Shown here: piece after piece, positions 34,501 through 43,222 of the stretch | Position numbering within the stretch: the stretch's first letter is position 1 | Layout of the letters: every line of letters begins with the position of its first letter | Origin: Arthrobacter sp. B1I2 | GTDB lineage: Bacteria; Actinomycetota; Actinomycetes; Actinomycetales; Micrococcaceae | Reading direction: 5' to 3' | DNA: 64,000 bases | Assembly (NCBI RefSeq): GCF_030816485.1 | Contig: NZ_JAUSYC010000001.1 | Location: 372,001 to 436,000 of the forward strand | The notes under the pieces: model-generated | The model's input: the letters and a program-made list of their open reading frames with translations, nothing else | What the model was told of the DNA's origin: nothing | The model's database searches: none | Translations under genes and position numbers: made by a program

Positions 34501-34548
34501 TTGAACATGTTCAACTACCTGTGCCACACTGGTTTTGAACACGTTCAA
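34501..34548. promoter_or_regulatory. Twin palindromic operators for the TetR regulator
   Basis: TTGAACATGTTCAA (34501-34514) is a perfect 14-bp palindrome; TTGAACACGTTCAA (34535-34548) matches it except at one central position. Their centres are 34 bases apart and the second ends 14 bases before the tetR start codon. This is a typical arrangement for autoregulation by the adjacent TetR protein. Confidence 0.8.
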
Positions 34549-34562
34549 GAATCGGGGATGGT

Positions 34563-35219
34563 ATGGCCGCCAAGAGTGAACAGACCAGGCAGCGGGTAGC
34601 GGAGGTTGCCTTGCGCATGTTCCGTGAGATCGGCTTCGAGAAGACCACCATGCGCGGGATTGCCGCCGAGGCAGGGGTCTCGGTGGGGAATGCCTACTAC
34701 TACTTCGCCTCCAAGGATGACCTGGTCCACGAGTTGTATGTCCGGGTGCAGGCAGAGCACGCCGCCAGCGCCGCTGAAGCCCTGGGTGAAGCCAGCGGAC
34801 TCGCCGACCGGCTACGGGCCACGCTGCACGCAGGCCTGGACGTCATGGCGCCCTACCACCGCTTTGGCGCCGACTTCGTAGCCACCGCCATCAGGCCCAC
34901 ATCGCCCGTGAGTCCTTTCTCCGCGAAATCCGCTCCGGCCCGGGAAGCCGCCCTGGAGATCTTCAGGCTGGCCGTCGACGGCGCCAGGCCCGCGGTTCCC
35001 AAAAAGCTGCGGAACGACCTGCCGGAACTGCTGTGGCTGTGCTACATGGGCATCACCCTCTTTTGGGTTTATGACACCTCGGCGGAGCAGCAACGGACCA
35101 GGAAGCTGGTGGACGGCGCCGCCCCGCTGATCGCCCGGGGACTCTCGCTGGCCCGCATTCCAGGTGTCAGCAAGGTCCTGGACGACGTCCTCAGCCTGAG
35201 CCGCAGCGTCCGCGACTAG
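34563..35219 (+). CDS. TetR/AcrR family transcriptional regulator
   Basis: The 218-residue protein starts at ATG 34563. The N-terminal helix-turn-helix is typical (VALRMFREIGFEKTTMRGIA, then GVSVGNAYYYFASKDDL). The remaining residues form the helical ligand-binding domain; no specific ligand can be assigned. Two TTGAAC...GTTCAA palindromes lie in its promoter. A TIGR01777-type epimerase gene follows 26 bases after the stop and may be co-transcribed and controlled. Confidence 0.92.
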   Translation: MAAKSEQTRQRVAEVALRMFREIGFEKTTMRGIAAEAGVSVGNAYYYFASKDDLVHELYVRVQAEHAASAAEALGEASGLADRLRATLHAGLDVMAPYHRFGADFVATAIRPTSPVSPFSAKSAPAREAALEIFRLAVDGARPAVPKKLRNDLPELLWLCYMGITLFWVYDTSAEQQRTRKLVDGAAPLIARGLSLARIPGVSKVLDDVLSLSRSVRD

Positions 35220-35245
35220 GAAAGCAACGAAGGTTGGGGGAAAAG

Positions 35246-36157
35246 ATGGACGGGTCAAAGACTGTTGTGGTGGCAGGTGCCTCAGGCTTTATCGGCACAT
35301 ACCTCCGCCGGCGCTTCCAGCAGGACGGCTGGACAGTGCGCACCATCGGACGCAGGGAAGCCGGCACTACCGCGGCCTGCTGGGACGACGGCGCCGGCAT
35401 GACAAGGGTGCTCAACGGCGCTTCCCTGGTGGTGAACCTCGCCGGACGCTCCGTTTCATGCCGTTACAACCGGCGGAACAGGGCGGTGATCCTGGACTCG
35501 CGCGTCGCCACCACCCAGGCGCTCGGCCGGGCCATCGCACGCTGCCAGGAACCGCCGTCGACCTGGCTGAATGCCAGCACAGGCACCATCTACCGCAATG
35601 CGCGTGACCGGCCACAGTCCGAGAGCGACGGTGAACTGGGCTCCGGATTCTCTGTGGAGGTGGCACGGGCCTGGGAGGACGCTTTGGAGGCAGCGGCAAC
35701 GTCGGGAACCCGGAGGGTGCCGCTGCGGATAGCGATCGTGTTGGGCCGCGGCGGAGGTGCGCTGGCACCGTTCGCCAACCTTGCACGGCTGGGGCTGGGC
35801 GGCCACATGGGCGATGGAAACCAGAAGTTCAGCTGGATCCATGTGGAGGACCTGTACCGCAGCGTCCGGTTCCTGCACGCGCGGACCGATATCAGCGGAC
35901 CGGTGAACGTGGCATCGCCGGATGTGGTCAGCAACGGGGAGATGATGCGCCTGGTCCGGCGTGCCTATGGTGTCCGCTTTGGGCTGCCCACGCCGGCCTG
36001 GCTGCTCCGTGCCGGGGCCGTCCTGATCCGCACGGAAACGGAACTGGTGCTCAAGTCCCGGTGGGTCCAGCCGCAGAAACTGCTCGACGCGGGCTTCGTG
36101 TACAGCCACCCGGAACTGGGCCGTGCGCTGCTGCAGATCGCCCGGGAGAAGGCGTGA
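35246..36157 (+). CDS. TIGR01777-family NAD-dependent epimerase/dehydratase (YfcH-like)
   Basis: The ATG at 35246 follows GGGGGAAAAG. The 303-residue protein has the Rossmann motif GASGFIGTYLRRR and the family's NLAGRSVSCRY segment, where an SDR-type active site is expected. LRIAIVLGRGGGALAPF and FSWIHVEDLYRSV are typical, and the C-terminal LKSRWVQPQKLLDAGF resembles the DUF1731 tail. Substrate unknown; the fold suggests a nucleotide-sugar or related dehydratase. Its stop overlaps the next start as GTGA. Confidence 0.9.
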   Translation: MDGSKTVVVAGASGFIGTYLRRRFQQDGWTVRTIGRREAGTTAACWDDGAGMTRVLNGASLVVNLAGRSVSCRYNRRNRAVILDSRVATTQALGRAIARCQEPPSTWLNASTGTIYRNARDRPQSESDGELGSGFSVEVARAWEDALEAAATSGTRRVPLRIAIVLGRGGGALAPFANLARLGLGGHMGDGNQKFSWIHVEDLYRSVRFLHARTDISGPVNVASPDVVSNGEMMRLVRRAYGVRFGLPTPAWLLRAGAVLIRTETELVLKSRWVQPQKLLDAGFVYSHPELGRALLQIAREKA

Positions 36158-36537
36158 GCCTGCAGCCCCAGGTGACTTTCGGCCCCGGCGCCTTCCTTAG
36201 CGGCGCGGCCCTGACTGTCCTTATCTTCGGATTTCCGCACGGTCCCGTCGGTTACGTGTTCGGAAGCGCCGCGGCCCTCCTGCTTGGGATGCCGCTGGCA
36301 CTGCTCACCGGCATCCTGATGCGGCCGGTCCGCAACCAGCTGCTGCATATCCTGGCCGTTGGCGCAGCAGGGGTGCTAACCGGAGTGCTCACGCTCCTGT
36401 TCATCACTGGCGGACGTTGGTACACCATGTGGGGTCTGGTGCTGTGGACAGGATTCTGCGCTGCTCTTGGCCGGGCCGCAGTGCTGGGACTTGTCACCGT
36501 CCACCGCCGGCCGGAACCTGCACCGCTGGAACCCTGA
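36154..36537 (+). CDS. Small four-helix membrane protein coupled to the epimerase
   Basis: The start is GTG 36154, which overlaps the epimerase stop by four bases. The 127-residue protein has hydrophobic segments at about residues 15-32, 35-55, 67-85 and 90-112, with a charged C-terminus. No family is recognised. The stop-start overlap indicates coupled translation with the epimerase. Confidence 0.65.
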   Translation: MSLQPQVTFGPGAFLSGAALTVLIFGFPHGPVGYVFGSAAALLLGMPLALLTGILMRPVRNQLLHILAVGAAGVLTGVLTLLFITGGRWYTMWGLVLWTGFCAALGRAAVLGLVTVHRRPEPAPLEP

Positions 36538-36608
36538 CCATCCCGCAGCCCGGTGCCCTGTCCAGCCATACAAAGCGAAGATCCGACGCCGGGTGGCAGG
36601 ATGGGTGC

Positions 36609-37466
36609 ATGACTTCCGTTTCCGCTGACGCAACGTTGTCCGCCACCCGTCCCGCCGTCGTCCTCACCATCGCCGGCTCCGAGGCCACCGGCGGCGCCGG
36701 CGCCCAGGCCGACCTGAAGACCTTCCAGGAACTCGGCGTCTTCGGCATCGCCAACCTCACGTGCATCGTCTCCTTCGACCCGAAGGAGAGCTGGAACCAC
36801 CGCTTCGTGCCCGTGGACCAGCAGGTGATTGCCGACCAACTGGAGGCGACGACGGCAGCCTACGGTCCGGCGTCGGCCGCGCCTTCTGCTTTGGACACCG
36901 TGAAGATCGGCATGCTGGGGAGCCCGGCCACCATCAGCACGGTGGCCGGGGCGCTGCAGGAGAACAACTTCGCCAACGTGGTCCTGGATCCGGTGCTGAT
37001 CTGCAAGGGCCAGGAGCCGGGGCATGCGCTGGACACGGACCAGGCCCTGAAGGCGCAGATCCTGCCGCTGGCCACGTTCGTCACGCCCAACCACTTCGAG
37101 GCTGAGTCGCTGTCCGGCCTGGAGATCACCGACGTCGAGTCCCTGAAGGCCGCGGCCGTCCGCATCCACGAGCTTAGCGGCGCAGCAGTCCTGGCCAAGG
37201 GCGGGGTGCGGCTGGAAGGCCCTGACGCCGTCGACGTCTTTTACGACGGCGAAACCCTGGAAGTCCTGAGCGCCCCGAAGGTGGGCGAAGTGGCCGTCTC
37301 CGGTGCCGGCTGCTCGCTCGCTGCGGCCGTCACGGCGGAACTCGCCAAGGGCGCCAGCCCGCTTGAGGCGGCACGGACTGCCAAGGACTTCGTCACCGCC
37401 GGAATCCGGAACCGGGTGGCCTCCGGCGCCCCCTTCGACGCCCTCTGGCAGGGCGGCCCCCGCTAG
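36609..37466 (+). CDS. Pyridoxal/hydroxymethylpyrimidine kinase (ThiD/PdxK family)
   Basis: The 285-residue ribokinase-like protein starts at ATG 36609. [20 protein letters not shown] is the ThiD/PdxK N-terminal signature; [19 protein letters not shown] and [10 protein letters not shown] follow, and [19 protein letters not shown] is the anion-hole/catalytic region, with a Cys in place of the usual catalytic Asp (GAGC instead of GAGD). In this family such a Cys occurs in some PdxK-like pyridoxal kinases, so pyridoxal phosphorylation is favoured over thiamin precursor synthesis. No thiamin genes are near. Confidence 0.85.
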   Translation: MTSVSADATLSATRPAVVLTIAGSEATGGAGAQADLKTFQELGVFGIANLTCIVSFDPKESWNHRFVPVDQQVIADQLEATTAAYGPASAAPSALDTVKIGMLGSPATISTVAGALQENNFANVVLDPVLICKGQEPGHALDTDQALKAQILPLATFVTPNHFEAESLSGLEITDVESLKAAAVRIHELSGAAVLAKGGVRLEGPDAVDVFYDGETLEVLSAPKVGEVAVSGAGCSLAAAVTAELAKGASPLEAARTAKDFVTAGIRNRVASGAPFDALWQGGPR

Positions 37467-37482
37467 ACGGGAACCGCCGGGT

Positions 37483-37540
37483 TCGCCGGAAACCCTCGAG
37501 ATCGCCGGAATTTTGCGGCGAACCCGGCTTTTTCCGGCGA
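37483..37540. repeat. 58-bp palindromic element, copy B
   Basis: The outer arms TCGCCGGAA (37483-37491) and TTCCGGCGA (37532-37540) surround the centre TCGCCGGAATTTTGCGGCGA (37502-37521), identical to that of copy A at 32373-32430. It lies between convergent stops (37466 and 37554), where it could terminate both transcripts. Confidence 0.8.
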
Positions 37541-37553
37541 GCTCGGCGTGTGC

Positions 37554-39302
37554 CTAGCGGCGCGGGATGTTCCGCAGGTTGCTGCGGGCCATGCTCACGG
37601 CCTCGCCCGCACCACGGTTCAGGACCACTTTGGACATGGCCGTGGCGAACCCGATGACCTGGGAGCCGGAGATCTTCGGCGGGATGGACAGCGCTTTGGG
37701 ATCGGTGATGAGTTCCACCAGTGACGGGCCGGGGTGCGCGAACGCCTCTCGGTACGCCGCCTCGATGTGCGCAGGATCCGTGACCCGGACGGCGTGGAAG
37801 CCCAGGGCCTGGGCCACGGCGGCGTAGTTAGCGTCCGGGACATCCACGCCGAAGTCGGGCAGCCCGTCCACCAGCATTTCGAGCTTGACCATGCCCAGGG
37901 TGGAGTTGTTGAACACCACCACGTTGACGGGCAGCTTGTAGGTGGCGGCGGTGATGAGCTCACCCAGCAGCATGGACAGCCCGCCGTCCCCGGAAACCGA
38001 GATGACCTGCCGGCCGGGGTATGCCAGCTGCGCGCCGATGGCATGGGGAAGGGCGTTGGCCATGGAGCCGTGCAGGAAGGACCCGATCAGCCGGCGGGTC
38101 CCCAGCGGATTGATGTAGCGCGCCGTCCAGACGTTGCACATGCCCGTATCGGCGGTGAAGATGGCGTCCTCCGCCGCCACTTGGTCCAGCAGCGAGGCCG
38201 CATACTCCGGGTGGATGGGCTGCTTCTTCTCCACTTTCCGGGTGTAGGCGCCCACGGCCTTGTTCATCAGCCGGTCGTGCTTCTTGAGCATCTGATCCAG
38301 GAAACGGCGGCTCTTCTTGGCCTTCACCAGCGGCAGCAGTGCGCGCAGGGTGGGCAGTACGTCGCCATGGACGGCGATATCGACGTCGGTCCGCCGGCCC
38401 AGCCGCTGCGCCGCCCGGTCCACCTGGGCCGTCCGGGTGTCCGGCAGGAACTGGTCGTAGGGGAAGTCTGTGCCCAGCAGGATCAGCAGGTCGGCGTCCT
38501 CGATGCCTTCAGCCGCCGCCCCGTAGCCCAGCAGTCCGGTCATGCCGATGTCGAACGGGTTGTTGTACTGGACAAAGTCCTTGCCGCGCAGCGAGTGCCC
38601 CACCGGCGCCTTGGCCAGCTCGGCGAGCGCCATCAGTTCGGCGTGGGCGCCTTCGACGCCGGCACCCGCGAAAATGGCCACCTTCCCGGCGTCGTTGATG
38701 GCATCGGCGAGCGCCTGGACGCTGCCCGGGTCCGGGACCAGGCTGGCGGGCCGGAACGTGGCGGGAAGCGGCGTCGGGGCCGTGGCCTCCAGGCCGGCGA
38801 TGTCACCGGGCAGGGTCACAACGGCGACTCCCCCGAGTCCCAGCGCGTGCTGGATGGCGCTGTGCATGACGCGGGGCGCCTGCTCGGCGGTGCTGACGAG
38901 TTCGGAGTACACCGAGCATTCGTTGAACAGCCGGTCCGGGTGGGTCTCCTGGAAGAACGTGCTGCCGATCTGCTTGCTGGGAATGTGCGAGGCGATGGCC
39001 AGCACGGGCGCCCCCGACCGGTTGGCGTCGTAGAGGCCGTTGATCAGGTGCAGGTTGCCGGGACCGCAGGAGCCGGCGCAAACCGCGAGTTTTCCGGTGA
39101 GCTGGGCTTCGGCGGCCGCCGCGAAGGCAGCGGCTTCTTCATGCCGGACGTGCACCCAGTCAATCCCGCCCTTCGCGGAGCCTCCCGTCTGGCGGACGGC
39201 GTCCACGATGGGGTTCAGGCTGTCCCCCACAATCCCGTAGATCCGCTGCACGCCGGCAGCCTGGAGTTGTTCGATGAGCTGGGTGGCAAGTTCCTTGGCC
39301 AT
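37554..39302 (-). CDS. poxB: Pyruvate oxidase/dehydrogenase (ThDP-dependent)
   Basis: The 582-residue protein starts at ATG 39302. The ThDP-binding motif GDGGLSMLLGELITAATYKL is in the C-terminal domain, and the N-terminal domain has YGIVGDSLNPIVDAV and HEEAAAFAAAAEAQLTGKLA with the catalytic Glu. FRPASLVPDPGSV and GLLGYGAAAEGIEDAD belong to the central FAD-type domain. The nearest described relatives are PoxB, decarboxylating pyruvate to acetate with electrons passed to quinones. Other ThDP enzymes are possible but the motif order fits best. Confidence 0.92.
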   Translation of the reverse strand: MAKELATQLIEQLQAAGVQRIYGIVGDSLNPIVDAVRQTGGSAKGGIDWVHVRHEEAAAFAAAAEAQLTGKLAVCAGSCGPGNLHLINGLYDANRSGAPVLAIASHIPSKQIGSTFFQETHPDRLFNECSVYSELVSTAEQAPRVMHSAIQHALGLGGVAVVTLPGDIAGLEATAPTPLPATFRPASLVPDPGSVQALADAINDAGKVAIFAGAGVEGAHAELMALAELAKAPVGHSLRGKDFVQYNNPFDIGMTGLLGYGAAAEGIEDADLLILLGTDFPYDQFLPDTRTAQVDRAAQRLGRRTDVDIAVHGDVLPTLRALLPLVKAKKSRRFLDQMLKKHDRLMNKAVGAYTRKVEKKQPIHPEYAASLLDQVAAEDAIFTADTGMCNVWTARYINPLGTRRLIGSFLHGSMANALPHAIGAQLAYPGRQVISVSGDGGLSMLLGELITAATYKLPVNVVVFNNSTLGMVKLEMLVDGLPDFGVDVPDANYAAVAQALGFHAVRVTDPAHIEAAYREAFAHPGPSLVELITDPKALSIPPKISGSQVIGFATAMSKVVLNRGAGEAVSMARSNLRNIPRR

Positions 39303-39390
39303 AGGTGCAGACTCCCGAGTTTGTGGTGGTGTGCTGACAAGGCCCAATATAGTCCGCCCAGCTGGGCGGCCCCTTTTGGACCGGCACACA

Positions 39391-39438
39391 AAGGAGGCGT
39401 ACGACGGCGGCCGGGCAGCCGCCGTCGTACGCCTCCTT
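39391..39438 (-). terminator. Perfect 21-bp hairpin downstream of the MHS transporter
   Basis: AAGGAGGCGTACGACGGCGGC (21 bases, written here as AAGGAGGCGTACGACGGCG plus GC) at 39391-39411 is matched exactly by its reverse complement at 39418-39438 across a six-base loop. It begins 33 bases past the stop of the minus-strand MHS gene, and upstream of poxB. It is the strongest hairpin found in the window. Confidence 0.75.
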
Positions 39439-39471
39439 GGGTATCAGGTCCCCTTGGTGCCGCCCGGACCG

Positions 39472-40863
39472 CTAAACGCTGAGGGAATTCTTGTCTTTGC
39501 CGTCGGCCGCGTTGGATGCCCAGGCGTGGCCCTGTTCGGCGTCCAGGTGCGTGGCCTTCTTGTTCTTCAACGCGAAGATGTACACCACCAGCGAAATGGC
39601 GATGGCGACCGTGACATAGGTGAAGAACAGGTCTTCCCGTTCCGCCTTCTGGAACGCGGCGCCGATCAGCGGAACCGTGCCGCCGAAGAGCGAGTTGGCG
39701 ATCGCGTAGCCCAGGCCCACACCGAGGGCGCGGATGGAGGCCGGGAAGAGCTCGGCCTTCACCAGCGCGTTGATGGAGGTGTAGCCGCCCACGACCAGCA
39801 GGCCGCCCATCATCAGCAGGAATGCGGTGAACGGATCCTTGGTGCCGGCCAGGGTGGACAGCAGCGGCCAGGTGAAGAGGACGCCGGTGATGCCGAACCA
39901 GAGCAGCAGCGGCTTGCGGCCCACCTTGTCCGAAATGATGCCGTAGACCGGCTGCAGGAGCATGAAAATGAACAGGGCCCAGAAGTTGATCACGGAGGTG
40001 TCGGTCTTGGCGATGCCGGACGTATCGTTCATGAACTTCAGGATGAAGTTGGTGTACGTGTAGAACGCCACGGTGCCACCGAGGGTGATGCCGATGCAGA
40101 TCAGCAGCGGCTTCCAGTAGCTGGTGAACAGGAGCTTCATGGTGCCAGGCTGGGCCTGGCCGGGCACGGCGGGGGTCTTGGCTGCCTCGATCTGTTCGGC
40201 GGAGACGGTTTCCTCCATGGAGCGGCGCAGCCAGAGCACCACGAGGGCTGCGACGCCGCCGATGGCGAACGGGATCCGCCAGCCCCACTCGCCCAGGTCG
40301 CCCTTGGGCATCACGTTCTGCAGGACGACCAGCACCAACAGGGCCAGCATCTGGCCGCCGATCAGGGTGACGTACTGGAAGCTGGAGAAGAAGCCGCGGC
40401 GCTTGGAAGTGGCGGCCTCGGACATGTAGGTGGCGCTGGTGCCGTACTCGCCGCCCACGGAGAAGCCCTGGATCACGCGGACCAGCACCAGCAGGATCAT
40501 GGCCCACAGGCCGATCACGTCCTGCGTGGGCAGCACGGCAATGGCGAAGGAGCCGGCGGACATCATGGTCACGCTCAGCGTCAGGGCGGCCTTGCGGCCC
40601 TTGCGGTCCGCGTACCGGCCGAAGAACCAGGCGCCGATGGGGCGCATGAGGAACGACGTCGAAAAGACGGCCATCGCCTCAAGGCCCGCCTGGAGCTCGT
40701 CCTTGGAGTTGAAGAAGTGGGCCTGGAAGTAGGCGGCAAAGACGGTGTAGACGTAGAGGTCGTACCATTCCACAAGGTTGCCGGCGGAGCCCTTCAGGAT
40801 GTTGCCCACGGCCCGGCGGGTCTGGGCTGCCTCCGATCGGGGCGCGGCGTGTTGGGTGCTCAT
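39472..40863 (-). CDS. MFS transporter of the metabolite:H+ symporter (MHS) family
   Basis: ATG 40863 is preceded by AGGAGG nine bases upstream, so the longer open frame is not used. The 463-residue protein has twelve predicted helices. MHS features include NLVEWYDLYVYTVFA at the first helix, LMRPIGAWFFGRYADRKGRK with the loop 2-3 signature, and VRVIQGFSVGGEYGTSATY. The family imports carboxylates and osmolytes such as alpha-ketoglutarate, citrate or proline. It diverges from a two-component/TAXI operon that may regulate it. Its 3' end is followed by a 21-bp hairpin. Confidence 0.92.
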   Translation of the reverse strand: MSTQHAAPRSEAAQTRRAVGNILKGSAGNLVEWYDLYVYTVFAAYFQAHFFNSKDELQAGLEAMAVFSTSFLMRPIGAWFFGRYADRKGRKAALTLSVTMMSAGSFAIAVLPTQDVIGLWAMILLVLVRVIQGFSVGGEYGTSATYMSEAATSKRRGFFSSFQYVTLIGGQMLALLVLVVLQNVMPKGDLGEWGWRIPFAIGGVAALVVLWLRRSMEETVSAEQIEAAKTPAVPGQAQPGTMKLLFTSYWKPLLICIGITLGGTVAFYTYTNFILKFMNDTSGIAKTDTSVINFWALFIFMLLQPVYGIISDKVGRKPLLLWFGITGVLFTWPLLSTLAGTKDPFTAFLLMMGGLLVVGGYTSINALVKAELFPASIRALGVGLGYAIANSLFGGTVPLIGAAFQKAEREDLFFTYVTVAIAISLVVYIFALKNKKATHLDAEQGHAWASNAADGKDKNSLSV

Positions 40864-41096
40864 CGGCGAGTTCCTCCTGGTAGTGACGGCGGCCTCCGGC
40901 GGGGAGGGCCTCATCCAAGGTATGGGTGATCCACCGCACAACCAACGCGGACGGAACTTTCCTAACACTTCCTTAGGATTCGCCCGGGGGTGGGTTGCCG
41001 CGTGCCCGTCCTCCGCCGTCGGGCACATTCTGGCGCCACGCGGTAATCTCACCAAGCGGGGATGAACCGGAAACCGCAGAAAAAGCAGCGAGGAAG

Positions 41097-41774
41097 ATGG
41101 CCGTGGACGTGCTGATCGTCGAAGACGACGAGGCCATGGCCGGTGCCCTGACTGCCGCCGTCGAAAGTGCCGGCCACCACCCGCAGCGGGTGTCGCGGGG
41201 TGCGGACGCGCTGCTTTCGCACCGGAGCTTCCAAGTGATCCTCCTGGACCTGGGGCTTCCGGACATGGACGGGCTCGAGGTCCTGCGCAAGCTGCGGCAG
41301 GTCACGAATGTTCCCATCCTGATTTTGACCGCGCGCGACGACGAGCGCAGCGTAGTGCTCGGGCTCCGCTCCGGCGCGGACGACTACCTGGTCAAGCCGG
41401 TCAAGCTCGTGGAACTGCTGGCCCGGATCGAAGCGGTGACACGGCGGGCAGGACGCGCCGGCGGCGTTCCCCAGGAGGACATCATTGTGCTGGACGACCT
41501 GGCCATCGACCTGAACCGGCGCACCGCTTCCAGGGGAGCCGCGCCCCTCCCCCTGACTGCCACGGAATTTGAACTCCTGGCCCTGCTGGCCCGCCACGCG
41601 GGGTCGGTGGTCACCCGTGAACAAATCCTCGACGCCCTGTGGGGCGATGCCTTCCTGGCCTCCTCCCGGTCCCTGGACGTGCACCTGACCGGACTGCGGG
41701 CCAAACTGCAGAAGCCCGGCTTCATCATCAATGTGCGCGGGGTGGGCTACCGGGTGGAGGCGGGCGGCGCATGA
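41097..41774 (+). CDS. OmpR-family response regulator
   Basis: The 225-residue protein starts at ATG 41097 with GAGGAAG upstream. The receiver domain has EDDEAM at the N-terminus, phosphoacceptor Asp51 in VILLDLGLPDMDG and Lys in DYLVKPVKL. The winged-helix domain (PLTATEFELLALLARH, VTREQILDALWG, VHLTGLRAKL, VRGVGYRVE) binds DNA. It overlaps the kinase gene by four bases in an ATGA junction. Its targets are likely the divergent MHS gene and its own operon (inference). Confidence 0.94.
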   Translation: MAVDVLIVEDDEAMAGALTAAVESAGHHPQRVSRGADALLSHRSFQVILLDLGLPDMDGLEVLRKLRQVTNVPILILTARDDERSVVLGLRSGADDYLVKPVKLVELLARIEAVTRRAGRAGGVPQEDIIVLDDLAIDLNRRTASRGAAPLPLTATEFELLALLARHAGSVVTREQILDALWGDAFLASSRSLDVHLTGLRAKLQKPGFIINVRGVGYRVEAGGA

Positions 41775-43222
41775 GGCTGCGCGTCCTGGGCGTCCTCAGC
41801 GTGCTCTGCCTGGTGGTGGTCTTCCTGATCTCCGGCACCATCCTGGGTTCCGCGTCCCGCGAGCTGACCCAGGAGCTCCAGATCAACCGGGCAGCGTCCC
41901 TGAACCGGCTGGCACAGGTGGCCTTTGATGCCGCCGGCGACGGCGACACCGTGCGCCTGCAGCGGGAGATGGACACCTATTCCGGACTCTATGGGGAAGG
42001 AATCGTGGTCCGGGTCCAGCAGGACATCCTGGCTTCCGGCGGACTTGATGCGGGGCGGTCCGACGTGCAGAATGCCCTGTCCCTTGCCCGGCTCAACGTG
42101 AGCAACACGTCCCTGGAACAGCTGGAGCCCTTTGGCTCCGGATCCCAGGTCATTTTCCGGCCGTTCGGCAGCGCCAGCCAGGTCCTGGGCGCCGTGGTTT
42201 TGGACGTCCACGCCGGCACGGCGCAGCAAAAGCTCCGGGAGCGGTGGCTGGTGGTGGGTGTCGCTGCGCTGGCTTTGGCCGCCGTGCTTTTGGTGGGCGC
42301 CGCCCGCGTCACGGGATGGGTTTTGCGGCCTGTGCTGCGGCTGGATTCGGCCGTGCACGAGCTGGAGCGGACCGGGCGGGCCGGGCGCCTGCCGGAGGAC
42401 GGTCCGCCCGAGCTGCGGCAACTCAGCCGGTCCTTCACTGCCATGGCCCGGACCGTAAGCGCCAGCATGGCGGCGCAGCGGCAGCTGATCGCGGACACAT
42501 CGCACCAGCTGCGGAACCCGGTGGGGGCGCTCCGGCTGCGGCTGGACCTGCTCCAACTGGAGCTGAAGACCGCCCGGGAACATGATGCAGCTGAGCGGGC
42601 ACTGGCAGAACTGGAGCGGGTGGAAGAGATCCTGGACGGGGTACTAAAGCTGGCAGCCGCGGAGCACCGCGCATCTGAAGGGTACCTGCGGGCCGCCGGA
42701 AGTCCCGGGGAAAGCCCGCCGGCCCAGCCGGTGGACCCGTTCCCCATCCTCCAGGGGGAAATCGAACGGGCAGCGCCGCTGGCGGAACAGGCGGGTTGCC
42801 GGCTGGTCCTTGCTCCGCCACCGCAGCCGCCGGCACTGGTCGCCTGCCACCCGGCAGAGCTGGGCCAGATGGCGGGCGAACTCCTCAACAACGCCATGAA
42901 GTACGCTCCCGGTGCCACGGTTGCGGCGGCTGTGCGGACGGAGGCCGGCACTGTGGCCGTGGAGATTTCCGACGACGGCCCAGGCCTTTCCGCGTCGGAG
43001 CGCGCCTCGGCTGCCACCAGGTTTTGGCGGTCTCCGCGGCATTCCTCGGTTCCGGGCACCGGGCTGGGCATGACCATTGTGGGTGAGCTTGCCGCCGCCA
43101 ACGGTGGCCGCCTGGTGCTGGCCGAAGCAGCCCCGCACGGGCTGTCGGCCCGGATCGAGCTTCCCGCTCCCCCGTCCAGCCAGGCGGCATCCGGGCCGGG
43201 CGGGGGTGGTGCCCGTGCCTGA
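41771..43222 (+). CDS. Sensor histidine kinase (TctE-like)
   Basis: The 483-residue protein has a first transmembrane helix (VLGVLSVLCLVVVFLISGTI), an extracytoplasmic sensor of about 130 residues, and a second helix (WLVVGVAALALAAVLLVGA). HAMP follows, then the phosphoacceptor His245 in DTSHQLRNPVGALRLRLDLL and an HATPase domain with LLNNAMKYAPGA, DDGPGLS and GTGLGMTIV. The layout resembles TctE-type kinases that respond to carboxylates. Its 3' end overlaps the TAXI lipoprotein gene by eight bases, so three genes are translated as one tight operon. Confidence 0.93.
   Translation: MRLRVLGVLSVLCLVVVFLISGTILGSASRELTQELQINRAASLNRLAQVAFDAAGDGDTVRLQREMDTYSGLYGEGIVVRVQQDILASGGLDAGRSDVQNALSLARLNVSNTSLEQLEPFGSGSQVIFRPFGSASQVLGAVVLDVHAGTAQQKLRERWLVVGVAALALAAVLLVGAARVTGWVLRPVLRLDSAVHELERTGRAGRLPEDGPPELRQLSRSFTAMARTVSASMAAQRQLIADTSHQLRNPVGALRLRLDLLQLELKTAREHDAAERALAELERVEEILDGVLKLAAAEHRASEGYLRAAGSPGESPPAQPVDPFPILQGEIERAAPLAEQAGCRLVLAPPPQPPALVACHPAELGQMAGELLNNAMKYAPGATVAAAVRTEAGTVAVEISDDGPGLSASERASAATRFWRSPRHSSVPGTGLGMTIVGELAAANGGRLVLAEAAPHGLSARIELPAPPSSQAASGPGGGGARA

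Noticed and set aside
37734..40929. Long plus-strand frames opposite poxB and the MHS gene
   Set aside because: Both real genes carry family motifs on the minus strand; the plus-strand frames have typical shadow composition.
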